NCBI RefSeq assembly: GCF_028583545.1
Contig: NZ_CP087106.1
Location: 620,001-684,000, forward strand
DNA length: 64,000 bases
Reading direction: 5' to 3'
Source of the DNA: Methylobacterium sp. NMS14P
GTDB lineage: Bacteria; Pseudomonadota; Alphaproteobacteria; Rhizobiales; Beijerinckiaceae
The notes beneath the pieces were generated by a model. That model was not told the origin of the DNA. It did not search any database and was given only the letters and a program-made list of their open reading frames with translations. A program made the translations under genes and the position numbers. Every line of letters begins with the position of its first letter. The stretch's first letter is position 1. Shown here one piece after another: positions 10,383 through 18,814 of this stretch.

Positions 10383-11096
10383 TCAATCCCGGGCGAGCTG
10401 CGCCCGGCCGATGGCGAAGACCCGCCCGTCCCCGAGGAGATGGGCGGTGAACCCGTTGGGGAACAGGCTCTCGATCGCCCTGTCGCGGACGTTCAGGCCG
10501 CCCGCGTAGGCTCCGAAGGCCGGCATCACGAGGCGGGTGCCGTCCGTGACGAAGCAGCGTCGGCGGACGGCCCGCCCGCGCATCGCCACCTTCCCGCAGG
10601 GATGGAGATGGCCCGCGATCTCGCCGGGAACCGGTTCCGGGCTCGGCTCGTGGCGCAGGACGAGGCCGCCCAGCGTCAGTGCGTCGGCGTAGCGGCCGCC
10701 GACACCCTCGTTCACGGCGGCGTCGTGGTTGCCGGCGATCCAGACCCAGTCCCGGCCCTCTTGGAGGGCCGCCACGAGGGCGCGGTCGCCGGGCTCCATG
10801 CGCTCGGGTCCGCGGGCGTCGTGGAAGGAATCGCCCAGCGCGACCACGCGGGCGGGATCGTGGCGGACCACCGCCTCGTGCAGGCAGGCGAGCGTCTCGC
10901 GGGTGTCGTAGGGCGGCAGGAACTGGCCGGACCGGGCCGCGTAGGACGAGCCCTTCTCCAGGTGGAGGTCGGACACGATCAGCGTCCGGTGCTCCGGCAG
11001 CCACAGGCCGCCGCACAGGTCGAGCACCAGGGTCTCGCCCGCGAGCTGCAGGGTGGGGTGCTTGTGCGTCTTCTCGAGTCTCAGGCCGGCCGCCAA
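10383..11096 (-). CDS. pdeM: Ligase-associated DNA damage response endonuclease PdeM
   Basis: A calcineurin-like metallophosphoesterase of about 237 residues, of the PdeM family linked to DNA ligase and an Lhr-type helicase in DNA repair. All metal-binding motifs are present: SDLHLEKG, GDSFHD, GNHD and GHLHPC. No ATG or GTG start exists at the N-terminus. The coordinates use a TTG at 11096 that has GAGGA seven bases upstream. An alternative is a CTG at 11141 overlapping the helicase stop as CTGA, which would add 15 residues. It is the last gene of the esterase-helicase-pdeM operon; the partner ATP-dependent ligase and ligase-associated exonuclease are not in the window. Confidence 0.88.
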   Translation of the reverse strand: MAAGLRLEKTHKHPTLQLAGETLVLDLCGGLWLPEHRTLIVSDLHLEKGSSYAARSGQFLPPYDTRETLACLHEAVVRHDPARVVALGDSFHDARGPERMEPGDRALVAALQEGRDWVWIAGNHDAAVNEGVGGRYADALTLGGLVLRHEPSPEPVPGEIAGHLHPCGKVAMRGRAVRRRCFVTDGTRLVMPAFGAYAGGLNVRDRAIESLFPNGFTAHLLGDGRVFAIGRAQLARD

Positions 11097-11137
11097 GATC
11101 GCATCCTCGGTGTCGTCGGGGGAGGGCGGATCGACGG

Positions 11138-13864
11138 TCAGGACAGAGCCTCTTGGAGAAGCTCCGCCTCGGCCTCGGCCAGGATCTCGTCGGCGCCCTC
11201 GCCGTAGACCCGCTCGCGCCCGATCTCGAGCATCACGGACACGGAGAGCGGCGAGACCCGGTCGAGAGACCTGTGGATGATTCGCCCCTGGATGCGCTCT
11301 AGCATCATGCCGAGGCGCCTCACGTCGAGGAGTCCGGTTGCCGCATCCTGCCGCGCGGCCCGCAGCAGCAGGTGGTCGGGCTGGTGCTTGCGCAGCACGT
11401 CGTAGATCAGGTCGGTCGAGATCGTGACCTGCCGGCCGGACTTCTTCTGCCCCGGGTGATGGCGCTCGATCAGGCCGGCGATGACGGCGCACTGGCGGAA
11501 CGTGCGCTTCATCATGGCGGATTCGTCCAGCCACGCCTCCAGGTCGTCGCCCAGCATGTCGACCGCGAACAGGTCGCCGATGAAGTCCGGGTCGAGGGCG
11601 GCGCGCTCCGAGACGTCGCGGGTCGTCCAGATGGCGATGCCGTAATCGTTGGCCGCGAACCCCAGCGGCCGCAGGCCGGCGCGCTCCAGGCGCCGGGTCA
11701 GCAGCATGCCGAGCGTCTGGTGGGCGAGGCGGCCCTCGAACGGGAAGGCGGTGAGATAGTAGCGCTTGCCGCGCGGGAAGGTCTCCACCAGCAGGTCGCG
11801 CTCGCCCGGCAGGACCGAGCGGCGGCGCTGCTGCAGCAGGTACGCGCCGATCTGCTCGGGCAGGCGGTCCCACTCGAACGGGTCGGCGATCAGCGCCCGA
11901 ACCCGGGCGGCCAGGAAGGTCGAGAGCGGGAACTTCGCGCCCGCGTAGGACGGGATCGCCGGGTCGGTGCCGGCCGGCGCGCGGGTGACGAGGCACTCGT
12001 CCTCGGCGAGCCCCTCGAAGCGCAGGGTCTCGCCGGCGAACAGGAAAGTGTCGCCGACGGTGAGCGTCTCGGCGAACTCGTCCTCGATCTCGCCGAGCAC
12101 GCGCCCGGTCTTCGGCAGCACCGTGCCGGGCTTGCCGCGCAGGGTCCGGCCGAGCCGGACCTTCACCCGCGCCGCCTCCACGATCGTGCCGACATTCATC
12201 CGGTAGGCCTGGGCGGTGCGGGCGTCGCGCACCCGCCAGAGCCCGTCCGGTCCGCGCAGGATCTTGGCGAAGCGCTCGTAGGCGCGCAGCGCGTAGCCGC
12301 CGGTCGCGACGTAGTCGACCACCTGCTCGAACGATTCCCACGCGAGGTCGGCGTAGGGCGCGGCCGAGACGATCTCGTCGTAGAGGTCGACGGGATCGAA
12401 GGCGTCGGCGCAGGCCATGCCGAGCACGTGCTGGGCGAGGACGTCGAGGGCGCCCCGGCGGGCGTCGGGCGTGTCCTGCGCGGCCTCCTCGACGGCGTCC
12501 AGCGCCGCCTGGCACTCCAGCATCTCGAAGCGGTTGCCCGGGACGAGGTAGGCCTTCGAGGGCTCGTCCATGCGGTGGTTGGCGCGGCCGATCCGCTGCA
12601 TGATCCGGCTCGCCCCCTTCGGCGCGCCGACATTGACCACGAGGTCGACGTCGCCCCAGTCGATGCCCAGGTCGAGGGTCGCGGTGCAGACGATCGCCCG
12701 GAGCTGACCCGCCGCCATGGCGGCCTCGACCCGGCGGCGCTGCTGGGCGTCCAGCGAGCCGTGGTGGATCGCGATCGGCAGGGCATCGTCGTTGAGCCGC
12801 CACAGCTCCTGGAACGTGTACTCGGCCTGGAGCCGGGTGTTCACGAAGACCAGCGTGGTCCGGTGCTCCCGGATGAGCTCGTAGATCGCCGGCATCGAGT
12901 GCCAGGCCGTGTGGCCGGAGATCGGCAGCGCCCGGCCGAGATCGAGCATGCGCAGGTCGGCCTTCGCGCCGCCGGCGACGGTGACCAGATCGGCCATGGG
13001 TGGCGCGACCGGCCCCCTCTCCCGTGCGGGAGAGGGTTGGGGTGAGGGACGCGAAGCCTCAGGATCAGGCGCATCATCGCCGCCCGTCGCGGTCAAGCTA
13101 CGTTCTGAACGTTCTCGACCCTCACCCTGCCCCTCTCCCGCACGGGAGAGGGGACCCGTGCCTGTTCCCGCAGCCGGGCCGGCCTTCCCTTCGTGCAGCT
13201 TCAAAGGCGCGCCCGCAGAAGGAGGAGGGGGAAGTCGGCCCTGCGGCACAAGATATTTTCGTAATTCATCAGGCTCGCGAACGGTCGCGGAAAGCCCGAT
13301 CGCCGCGAGGCCGGGGCTCAGCCGGTGCAACCGCGCCAGCGCCAGGGACAGCAGGTCGCCGCGCTTCGACGTCACCAGCGCGTGGAGCTCGTCGAGCACC
13401 ACGCAGCGCAATCCGGAGAAGAACTCCGCCGCCTCGCGATGGGCGATCAACAGGGCCAGCTGCTCGGGCGTGGTCAGCAGGATGTCCGGCGGTCGGCTGA
13501 TCTGGCGGGTGCGCTTGTGGGCCGGCGTGTCACCGGTGCGCGTCTCGACGCGCACCGGCAGCGCCATCTCGGCGATCGGCGCGTCGAGGTTGCGGGCGAT
13601 GTCCACCGCCAGCGCCTTCAGGGGTGACACGTAGAGGGTGTGAAGGCCCGCCGCCTTCCTCTGCGGCCCGCGCTCGGCGAGGGCGACGAGGCTCGGCAGG
13701 AAGCCGGCCAGCGTCTTGCCGGCGCCGGTCGGCGCCACCAGCAGCGCCGAGCGGCCGGCGCCGGCGATCCGCAGGAGATCGAGCTGGTGCGACCGGGGCG
13801 CCCAGCCGCGCCCCGCGAACCAAGCCCGGAACCGCTCCGGCAGGATCTCGGACGGGTCGGTCAG
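11138..13864 (-). CDS. Ligase-associated DEXH-box helicase (Lhr-like), start codon apparently CTG
   Basis: A helicase of about 908 residues, probably acting with PdeM and a DNA ligase in repair. Walker A (APTGAGKT, about 44-51), the DEXH box DELH (about 158-161) and SAT (about 192-194) are followed by a second RecA domain and the Lhr C-terminal region (EDEFAETLTVGDTFLFAGETLRFEG written in part: VGDTFLFAGETL). The only ATG, GTG or TTG near the start is a GTG just before Walker A, too late. The conserved N-terminus (EILPERFRAWFAGRGW) requires initiation near a CTG at 13864 that overlaps the esterase TGA. An extra low-complexity stretch at residues 236-287 comes from an inserted inverted repeat. 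Confidence 0.9.
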   Translation of the reverse strand: MTDPSEILPERFRAWFAGRGWAPRSHQLDLLRIAGAGRSALLVAPTGAGKTLAGFLPSLVALAERGPQRKAAGLHTLYVSPLKALAVDIARNLDAPIAEMALPVRVETRTGDTPAHKRTRQISRPPDILLTTPEQLALLIAHREAAEFFSGLRCVVLDELHALVTSKRGDLLSLALARLHRLSPGLAAIGLSATVREPDELRKYLVPQGRLPPPPSAGAPLKLHEGKAGPAAGTGTGPLSRAGEGQGEGRERSERSLTATGGDDAPDPEASRPSPQPSPARERGPVAPPMADLVTVAGGAKADLRMLDLGRALPISGHTAWHSMPAIYELIREHRTTLVFVNTRLQAEYTFQELWRLNDDALPIAIHHGSLDAQQRRRVEAAMAAGQLRAIVCTATLDLGIDWGDVDLVVNVGAPKGASRIMQRIGRANHRMDEPSKAYLVPGNRFEMLECQAALDAVEEAAQDTPDARRGALDVLAQHVLGMACADAFDPVDLYDEIVSAAPYADLAWESFEQVVDYVATGGYALRAYERFAKILRGPDGLWRVRDARTAQAYRMNVGTIVEAARVKVRLGRTLRGKPGTVLPKTGRVLGEIEDEFAETLTVGDTFLFAGETLRFEGLAEDECLVTRAPAGTDPAIPSYAGAKFPLSTFLAARVRALIADPFEWDRLPEQIGAYLLQQRRRSVLPGERDLLVETFPRGKRYYLTAFPFEGRLAHQTLGMLLTRRLERAGLRPLGFAANDYGIAIWTTRDVSERAALDPDFIGDLFAVDMLGDDLEAWLDESAMMKRTFRQCAVIAGLIERHHPGQKKSGRQVTISTDLIYDVLRKHQPDHLLLRAARQDAATGLLDVRRLGMMLERIQGRIIHRSLDRVSPLSVSVMLEIGRERVYGEGADEILAEAEAELLQEALS
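13013..13048 (+). repeat. Palindromic repeat copy A inside the helicase gene
   Basis: A palindrome CCCTCTCCCG-TG-CGGGAGAGGG is followed by TTGGGGTGAGGG. The same unit occurs in inverse orientation about 70 bases away. On the helicase strand it is read in frame and encodes PSPQPSPARERG. This peptide pattern is familiar from interspersed palindromic repeats of proteobacterial genomes that land in coding regions. Confidence 0.85.
13119..13155 (-). repeat. Palindromic repeat copy B inside the helicase gene (inverted)
   Basis: CCCTCACCCTG followed by CCCTCTCCCG-CA-CGGGAGAGGG: the reverse complement of copy A with two or three differences. In the helicase frame it gives GPLSRAGEGQGEG. Together the two copies and the roughly 70 bases between them form one in-frame insertion. 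Confidence 0.85.
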
Positions 13865-14817
13865 GCGAGCGCCATCAGGAAGCGGTCGATCAGCTCCAGC
13901 GCCCGCTCGCTCATCGGGCTCGGGTAGCGGGCGAAGACGTGGCAGCCGCCGGGATAGATCGCCGTGTGGCCGCCATTGCCCGCCGCCGCCCAGCGCCCCG
14001 ACATGTAGAGCGTGTCGTCGAGGAGGGGATCGGCGGTGCCGATGGTGAACAGGGCCGGCGGCAGGCCCTTCAGGTCGGCGTAGATCGGCGACACGTCCGG
14101 CCGACGCCGGTCGATGCCCTCGCGGACGTAGCCGTCGGCGAACTTGGTCAGGTCGCGGGTGTTCACGACCAGCCGCTCCTCGCCCCAGTTCCGTACCGAC
14201 GGGGTGAGGCCGAGATCGAAGAAGCCGGCGTTGAGGTTGGCGCCCCGGAAGGCCCGCGGCAGGTTGTGCTTGTCGCGCAGCCGCAGCAGCACCATCACGG
14301 CGAGGTGCGCCCCCACCGACTCGCCGCCGATGGTCAGCGCGTGGATGCCGAACTCAGTCTTGCCCGGACCGGCCAGCCACAGGGCCGCGGCCTCGCAGTC
14401 GAGGAGGGCCGCCGGATAGGGATGCTCGGGAGCGAGGCGGTACTCGACCGACAGGGCGACGAAGCCGCAGGTGTCGGCGATGCGCTCCAGCCAGGGATCC
14501 TGCTCGTCCGCGGAGCCCCAGACCCAGCCGCCGCGGTGGATGTGCAGGTAGGCGCCGCGCAGCTTCGTGCCGGGCTTGGGCCGGACCACGCGGAGCTTGA
14601 GCGGGCCGCCGGGCCCGTCGATCGTCAGCCACTCCGCCCGGGCGCTGTGCGGCATGGCGGGCGCCGCCTTGGTGCCCATGCGGCGCCGCTCGCGCACCTC
14701 GGCGATCGGCAGCGACCAGGGATCGGGCAGCGCGGCGTGCGCCGCGACGATCTCGGCATTGAGCCGGAGCGTCTCGGGATCGATCGTCGCCGGGTCGAAC
14801 AGGGCGTGGTCGATCAT
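13861..14817 (-). CDS. Alpha/beta hydrolase, HSL-type esterase
   Basis: A 318-residue cytoplasmic carboxylesterase/lipase of the hormone-sensitive-lipase family. The oxyanion motif appears as HIHRGGW (about residues 102-108, instead of the usual HGGG), the nucleophile elbow as GGESVGAH, the acid as TADPLLDD and the histidine as GGCHVFA. It opens a leftward operon: its TGA overlaps the apparent CTG start of the helicase as CTGA. A shared function with the repair genes is not evident; coupling may only be transcriptional. The natural ester is unknown. Confidence 0.92.
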   Translation of the reverse strand: MIDHALFDPATIDPETLRLNAEIVAAHAALPDPWSLPIAEVRERRRMGTKAAPAMPHSARAEWLTIDGPGGPLKLRVVRPKPGTKLRGAYLHIHRGGWVWGSADEQDPWLERIADTCGFVALSVEYRLAPEHPYPAALLDCEAAALWLAGPGKTEFGIHALTIGGESVGAHLAVMVLLRLRDKHNLPRAFRGANLNAGFFDLGLTPSVRNWGEERLVVNTRDLTKFADGYVREGIDRRRPDVSPIYADLKGLPPALFTIGTADPLLDDTLYMSGRWAAAGNGGHTAIYPGGCHVFARYPSPMSERALELIDRFLMALA

Positions 14818-15092
14818 CGTGCGTATGGTCCCGTCGGCACTCAGAGCCTCTCACACCAATCCCGATTCCCGGGAGTTCTCCCTTTGGTCGAGGCCGCGTC
14901 GCGAGAGTCCCGCGTCGCAATCCACCCCGTCCCGCATCTTGGCGCGCGCGACGCCGCTTGCCATCTGCACGGCGCGCGAGAAACCCGCCAACGCCTGATC
15001 CGCGCTCGGGTTTCGACGCGGTGTGGTGTGCCGGCCACGGTTCCGCCCGCTTCGTCGCCGATCCGAGGGCCCTGAGGCTTCACGAGGACGCA

Positions 15093-15446
15093 ATGCTCGT
15101 CGATCACGACCGGCGCCGGCAAGGTTATCAGCAGGGTGCCCCGCCGAACGCCCCCTACGGCGCGGACAGCTACCGGTCGCGCCCCTCCGCGCTGCGGCGG
15201 TTCCTCGGCGGCTCGCCGGCCGGCGTGTTCCTGCGGCTCCTGTTCCTGTCGGTGCTGGTCGGCGCCTTCATGTCGATGCTCGGCCTGACGCCGGGGCGGC
15301 TGTTCTGGCACGTCTACGACTCGGCGCGGGCACTGGTGGAGGTCGGGCTCGCCTCGCTCCACGATTTCGGCGGCTGGATCGTCGCCGGGGCGATCGTGGT
15401 CGTACCGCTCTGGCTGATCGCGCGCCTCTTCGCCGTCTCCCGCTGA
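15093..15446 (+). CDS. DUF6460-family small membrane protein
   Basis: A 117-residue protein with a polar N-terminus (about 35 residues) and two hydrophobic segments (about 45-65 and 90-112, the latter WIVAGAIVVVPLWLIARLF). The FLGGSPAGVFLRLLFLSVLVG pattern (split here: FLGGSPAGVFLRL) is what I associate with DUF6460 proteins of Hyphomicrobiales, of unknown function. The ATG at 15093 has CACGAGGA upstream at suitable spacing. It probably sits in the inner membrane; neighbours do not suggest a role. Confidence 0.8.
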   Translation: MLVDHDRRRQGYQQGAPPNAPYGADSYRSRPSALRRFLGGSPAGVFLRLLFLSVLVGAFMSMLGLTPGRLFWHVYDSARALVEVGLASLHDFGGWIVAGAIVVVPLWLIARLFAVSR

Positions 15447-15573
15447 CGGGGCACCCTGAGGTTCGGGCCTATCGGCCGCGATCCGCGCGTCGATAGCACG
15501 GCCCCCCGTCACAGCAACCCGCCGATGCGATGACCGCGCTTTGCGCGGGCGGCGCGGCTCCTTAGCGTGAGGC

Positions 15574-16938
15574 ATGATGCACGCCGTCGCCAGCACGGGC
15601 CAACCGACGAACCGCCGCGTCCTGGCCCTGGCGCTGCCCATGACGATCGCCAACGTCACGACGCCGATGCTTGGCTTCGTCGGCGCGGCGGTGATCGGGC
15701 GGCTCGGCGACGCGGCGCTGCTCGGTGCCATCGCCCTCGGCGCCGTGATCTTCGACGCGATCTTCTGGTCGTTCGGGGCGCTCCGCATGGCGACCGCCGG
15801 CCTGACCGCGCAGGCGGTCGGCGGACGGGACGACGCCGAGGTCGACCGCATCCTGGCGCGGGCGCTGGCGGCGGGCGCCCTGATCGGGCTCGTCCTGGTG
15901 GCCCTGCAGGGCCCGCTCGCGCAGCTCGCCTTCGCGATCAGCGGGGCGAGCGCGGCGGTGATCGCCGGTCTCGCGACCTACTTCCACATCCGCATCCTGT
16001 CCGCGCCCTTCGTGCTGGCGAGCTACGGCGTGCTCGGCTCGATCCTGGGGCGGGGGCGCACCGATCTCGGCCTGCTGCTGCAGATCGCCATCAACCTGAC
16101 CAACGTCGCGCTGACGCTCACCCTGGTCCTGGGCTTCGGCCTGGGCCTCGCCGGCGCGGCGCTGGCGACCCTCGGCGCCGAGGCGCTCGGACTCGGCCTG
16201 GGGCTGATCCTCCTGGCCCGCCTCGGCTCCCGGCCGTTCCGGGTGCCGCTGCGCGACCTGCGCGACGCCGCGGCCCTCCGCCGGACGCTCAGCGTCAACG
16301 GCGACGTCATCCTGCGGACGCTCGCGCTGATCACCGGCATCGTGCTGTTCTCGGCGCTGGGCGCCCGGCAGGGCGACGTGGTGCTGGCCGCGAACTCGGT
16401 CCTGTGGAATCTCTTCCTGATCGGCGGCTTCTTCCTCGACGGCTTCGCCACGGCGGCCGAGACCCTGTGCGGCCAGGCGGTGGGCGCCCGGGACCGAGAG
16501 GCGTTCGACGCGGCCGCCGCCCTGAGCCTGCGCTGGTGCCTCGGCTTCGGCCTCGCGGTCAGCCTGCTGTCGCTGGCGGGCGGCCCGGCCTTCATCGATG
16601 CCGTGACCACGAACGGACCGGTGCGCGAGGCGGCCCGGTCCTACCTCGTCCTCGCCGCCCTGGCGCCGCTCGCCGCCGCGGCACCCTTCGCGTATGACGG
16701 GATCTATATCGGCGCGACCTGGACGCGGGCGATGCGCAACCTGATGGTGTGCGCGCTCGCCGCCTACTGCGCGATCCTCGCGCTCGTCGAGAGCCTGGGC
16801 TTCGGCAACACCGGGCTGTGGCTCGCCTTCGTGAGCTTCCTGGGCGCCCGGGGCGTCGGGCAAGCGATCGCCTTCCCGCGCCTCGCCCGGGACACGTTCC
16901 GGACGTCAGCCCCAGCCGCCCTCGAACCGGCAGCCTAG
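15574..16938 (+). CDS. MATE-family efflux transporter
   Basis: A 454-residue inner-membrane protein with about twelve hydrophobic segments in two homologous halves, the layout of the multidrug and toxic compound extrusion family. It begins NRRVLALALPMTIANVTTPM, typical of the NorM/DinF branch, followed by GFVGAAVIGRLGDAALLGAI. It likely exports organic cations, drugs or metabolites in exchange for Na+ or H+. The ATG at 15574 is followed directly by a second ATG; the second is better spaced from GTGAGG. It stands alone between small genes; no regulator is adjacent. Confidence 0.94.
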   Translation: MMHAVASTGQPTNRRVLALALPMTIANVTTPMLGFVGAAVIGRLGDAALLGAIALGAVIFDAIFWSFGALRMATAGLTAQAVGGRDDAEVDRILARALAAGALIGLVLVALQGPLAQLAFAISGASAAVIAGLATYFHIRILSAPFVLASYGVLGSILGRGRTDLGLLLQIAINLTNVALTLTLVLGFGLGLAGAALATLGAEALGLGLGLILLARLGSRPFRVPLRDLRDAAALRRTLSVNGDVILRTLALITGIVLFSALGARQGDVVLAANSVLWNLFLIGGFFLDGFATAAETLCGQAVGARDREAFDAAAALSLRWCLGFGLAVSLLSLAGGPAFIDAVTTNGPVREAARSYLVLAALAPLAAAAPFAYDGIYIGATWTRAMRNLMVCALAAYCAILALVESLGFGNTGLWLAFVSFLGARGVGQAIAFPRLARDTFRTSAPAALEPAA

Positions 16939-16964
16939 GCGGCCTCAGCACATCCGGAGGCGCC

Positions 16965-17306
16965 TCAGCGCGGATCCTTCCAAGTGGTGGGCTGAGCCGG
17001 CGGCGCCGCGCGGGCGACGGATCCCGTGGTGCGCGGCACGGCCGCTTCCGCCCGCCGCGGGTAGGACCGGCGCGGAGCCGCGTAGCCGTAGCGGCGGCCC
17101 CGGCGGACGTGGCGACGCCCGCGCTCCGTGGAGTTCCCCACGAAGCCGCCGACCACGGCCCCCGCCACGGCGCCGATCGGCCCGCCGACCAGCGCCCCCG
17201 CGACCGCACCGGAGCCGACTCCGAGGGTGGTCCGGCTCTGGGCCCTGGCCACCTCGGGTGCAGCCAATGTCCCGAGCAAGGCGAGGGTGACCAAGACTTT
17301 GCGCAT
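16965..17306 (-). CDS. Secreted glycine-zipper protein
   Basis: A 113-residue exported protein. Residues 1-22 form a signal peptide (KVLVTLALLGTLAAPEVARA), followed by a glycine zipper (GSGAVAGALVGGPIGAVAGA, about 31-50), then a basic, tyrosine- and proline-containing tail rich in arginine. Glycine-zipper proteins of this layout insert in or span the outer membrane or periplasm of alphaproteobacteria; no enzyme function is known to me. The ATG at 17306 places the signal peptide at the N-terminus; a longer open frame upstream has no support. It is convergent with the MATE gene. Confidence 0.8.
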   Translation of the reverse strand: MRKVLVTLALLGTLAAPEVARAQSRTTLGVGSGAVAGALVGGPIGAVAGAVVGGFVGNSTERGRRHVRRGRRYGYAAPRRSYPRRAEAAVPRTTGSVARAAPPAQPTTWKDPR

Positions 17307-17521
17307 CGTAGAGATCCCGGACTCCGAGAATTGGTTTCGTCCGGCCTTTAAGCGGCGGAACATGACCAAACCGCGGCTTCGATCTGCGGAGAGACGGCGC
17401 GGTATCAAACCCCGCGGGGACTCACCCGCCCCGACCTTTAGGGTGTGGCAGAGTCGGCTCCGTGCTTTAGGGTGCAGCGCAACGACGGGAGGCCGCGCGA
17501 CGGCCCAGGAGGGAGAAGCCG

Positions 17522-18415
17522 ATGGCCACGACCACCGATCTGCGCCTGCGCCGCAGCGTGCTGTACATGCCCGGCTCGAACCAGCGGGCGCTCGACAAGG
17601 CCAAGACCCTGCCGGTGGACAGCATCATCCTCGACCTCGAGGACGCCGTCGGCCCGGAGGAGAAGGAGATCGCCCGCGACCAGGTCTGTGCCGCCGTGAA
17701 GAGCGGCGCTTACGGCAGCCGCGAGCTGATCATCCGGGTCAACGCCCCGCAGACCCCGTGGGGCGAGGCGGATCTCCACGCCGCCATCGAGGCCAAGCCC
17801 GACGCCATTCTGATGCCGAAGGTCTCGTCCCCGGCCGTGCTGGAGAGCATCGCCGACCGGCTCGAATCGCTCGACGCGCCGGACGGCATCGCGATCTGGG
17901 CGATGATCGAGACCCCGGCCTCGATCCTCAACATCCAGGAGATCGCCCGGGCGAAGCGCGACCCGCGCAACCGCCTGACCTGCCTCGTGCTCGGCACCAA
18001 CGATCTCGCCAAGGACACCTGGGCCAAGATCGTCCCGGGCCGCGTGCCGATGCTGCCCTGGATGATGATGGCGCTCGCCGCCGCCCGGGCGGAGGGGCTC
18101 GCGATCCTCGACGGCGTCTACAACGACATCGCCGACACCGAGGGCTGCCGTGACGAGTGCCGGCAGGCCCGCGACCTGGGCTTCGACGGCAAGACACTGA
18201 TCCATCCGACGCAGCTGGAGCCGGCCAACACGTCCTTCGCCCCCACCGAGGAGGAGGTGCGCCGGGCCAAGCTGGTGATCGAGGCGTTCGAGCGCCCGGA
18301 ATACGCGAAGCGCGGCGCGATCAAGCTGGAGGGCCGGCTCTACGAGCGGCAGCATCTCGGCGTGAACCGGCGGGCGGTCACTTGGGCCGAGGCGATCAAG
18401 GCGAAGGGGTTCTGA
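17522..18415 (+). CDS. HpcH/HpaI-CitE family CoA ester lyase (malyl-CoA lyase/thioesterase type)
   Basis: A 297-residue TIM-barrel enzyme of the CitE family that cleaves or hydrolyses acyl-CoA esters such as malyl-CoA. Motifs include RRSVLYMPGSNQRALDKA at the start, the metal-binding ILDLEDAV (about 36-43), AMIETPAS (about 127-134) and GTNDLAKD, then GKTLIHPTQLEPAN near the C-terminus. It clearly differs from the serine-cycle malyl-CoA lyase MclA as I remember it, and is closer to MclB/beta-methylmalyl-CoA lyase or malyl-CoA thioesterase types; which reaction it runs is uncertain. The ATG at 17522 has an AGGAGGGA ribosome site. The gene is monocistronic and ends at an interspersed repeat. Confidence 0.88.
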   Translation: MATTTDLRLRRSVLYMPGSNQRALDKAKTLPVDSIILDLEDAVGPEEKEIARDQVCAAVKSGAYGSRELIIRVNAPQTPWGEADLHAAIEAKPDAILMPKVSSPAVLESIADRLESLDAPDGIAIWAMIETPASILNIQEIARAKRDPRNRLTCLVLGTNDLAKDTWAKIVPGRVPMLPWMMMALAAARAEGLAILDGVYNDIADTEGCRDECRQARDLGFDGKTLIHPTQLEPANTSFAPTEEEVRRAKLVIEAFERPEYAKRGAIKLEGRLYERQHLGVNRRAVTWAEAIKAKGF

Positions 18416-18444
18416 GCGCGGCTCCGTCCGATGTCGGCGCGTCC

Positions 18445-18533
18445 GTCCTCGCGAGCGGAGCGAAGCGATCCAGGGCAGCGCCACGCCCAAGTCTGTCGCG
18501 CTCCCTGGGTTACTTCGCTACGCTCGTGATGAC
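18445..18533. repeat. Interspersed inverted-repeat element, copy 1
   Basis: Left half CTCGCGAGCGGAGCGAAGCG then ATCCAGG; right half CCTGGGTTACTTCGCTACGC then TCGTGATGAC: near reverse complements about 35 bases apart. A second copy with the same halves lies at 61066-61154. This is a REP/BIME-like intergenic element common in such genomes. Its right end overlaps the last codons and stop of the convergent fdh4B-like gene. Confidence 0.85.
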
Positions 18534-18814
18534 GGCACCGACGGCCCTGAATCGGCGATCGTGTAGCGCGTCCGCTGGGTGCGCCCGTCGCGCGCCGTGA
18601 CGGCGACGAGGCCCGCCTCGTCCAGGCCCGAGAGGGCGCGCAGCACGAGGGCGTGCTCAACCCCGAAGGTGCGGGCGAAAGCGCGGCTGTCGCCCGGCAG
18701 GCCGAGGTCGAGTGCCGCCAGGAGGCCCGCCGCCAGCGGGTCGAGATCGGGCCGGGCCGCGGACACCCGGTCGAGTGCGGCGACGAACGCCGCCTCGTCG
18801 GGCTCCGCGCTCAC
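18518..18814 (-). CDS. fdh4B: Small partner protein of Fdh4A-type formate dehydrogenase (fdh4B-like)
   Basis: A 98-residue soluble protein that begins GTGA-overlapping the stop of the large oxidoreductase gene, so it is translationally coupled to it. Methylobacterium FDH4 is described as fdh4A plus a small fdh4B, and position and size fit; the identity is inferred from context. The middle (SRAFARTFGVEHALVLRALSG then LDEAGLVAVTARDG) resembles a small winged-helix fold. The last residues (SGPSVPSSRA) and the stop codon lie inside the interspersed repeat, so the original C-terminus may have been replaced by the insertion. Confidence 0.7.
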   Translation of the reverse strand: MSAEPDEAAFVAALDRVSAARPDLDPLAAGLLAALDLGLPGDSRAFARTFGVEHALVLRALSGLDEAGLVAVTARDGRTQRTRYTIADSGPSVPSSRA

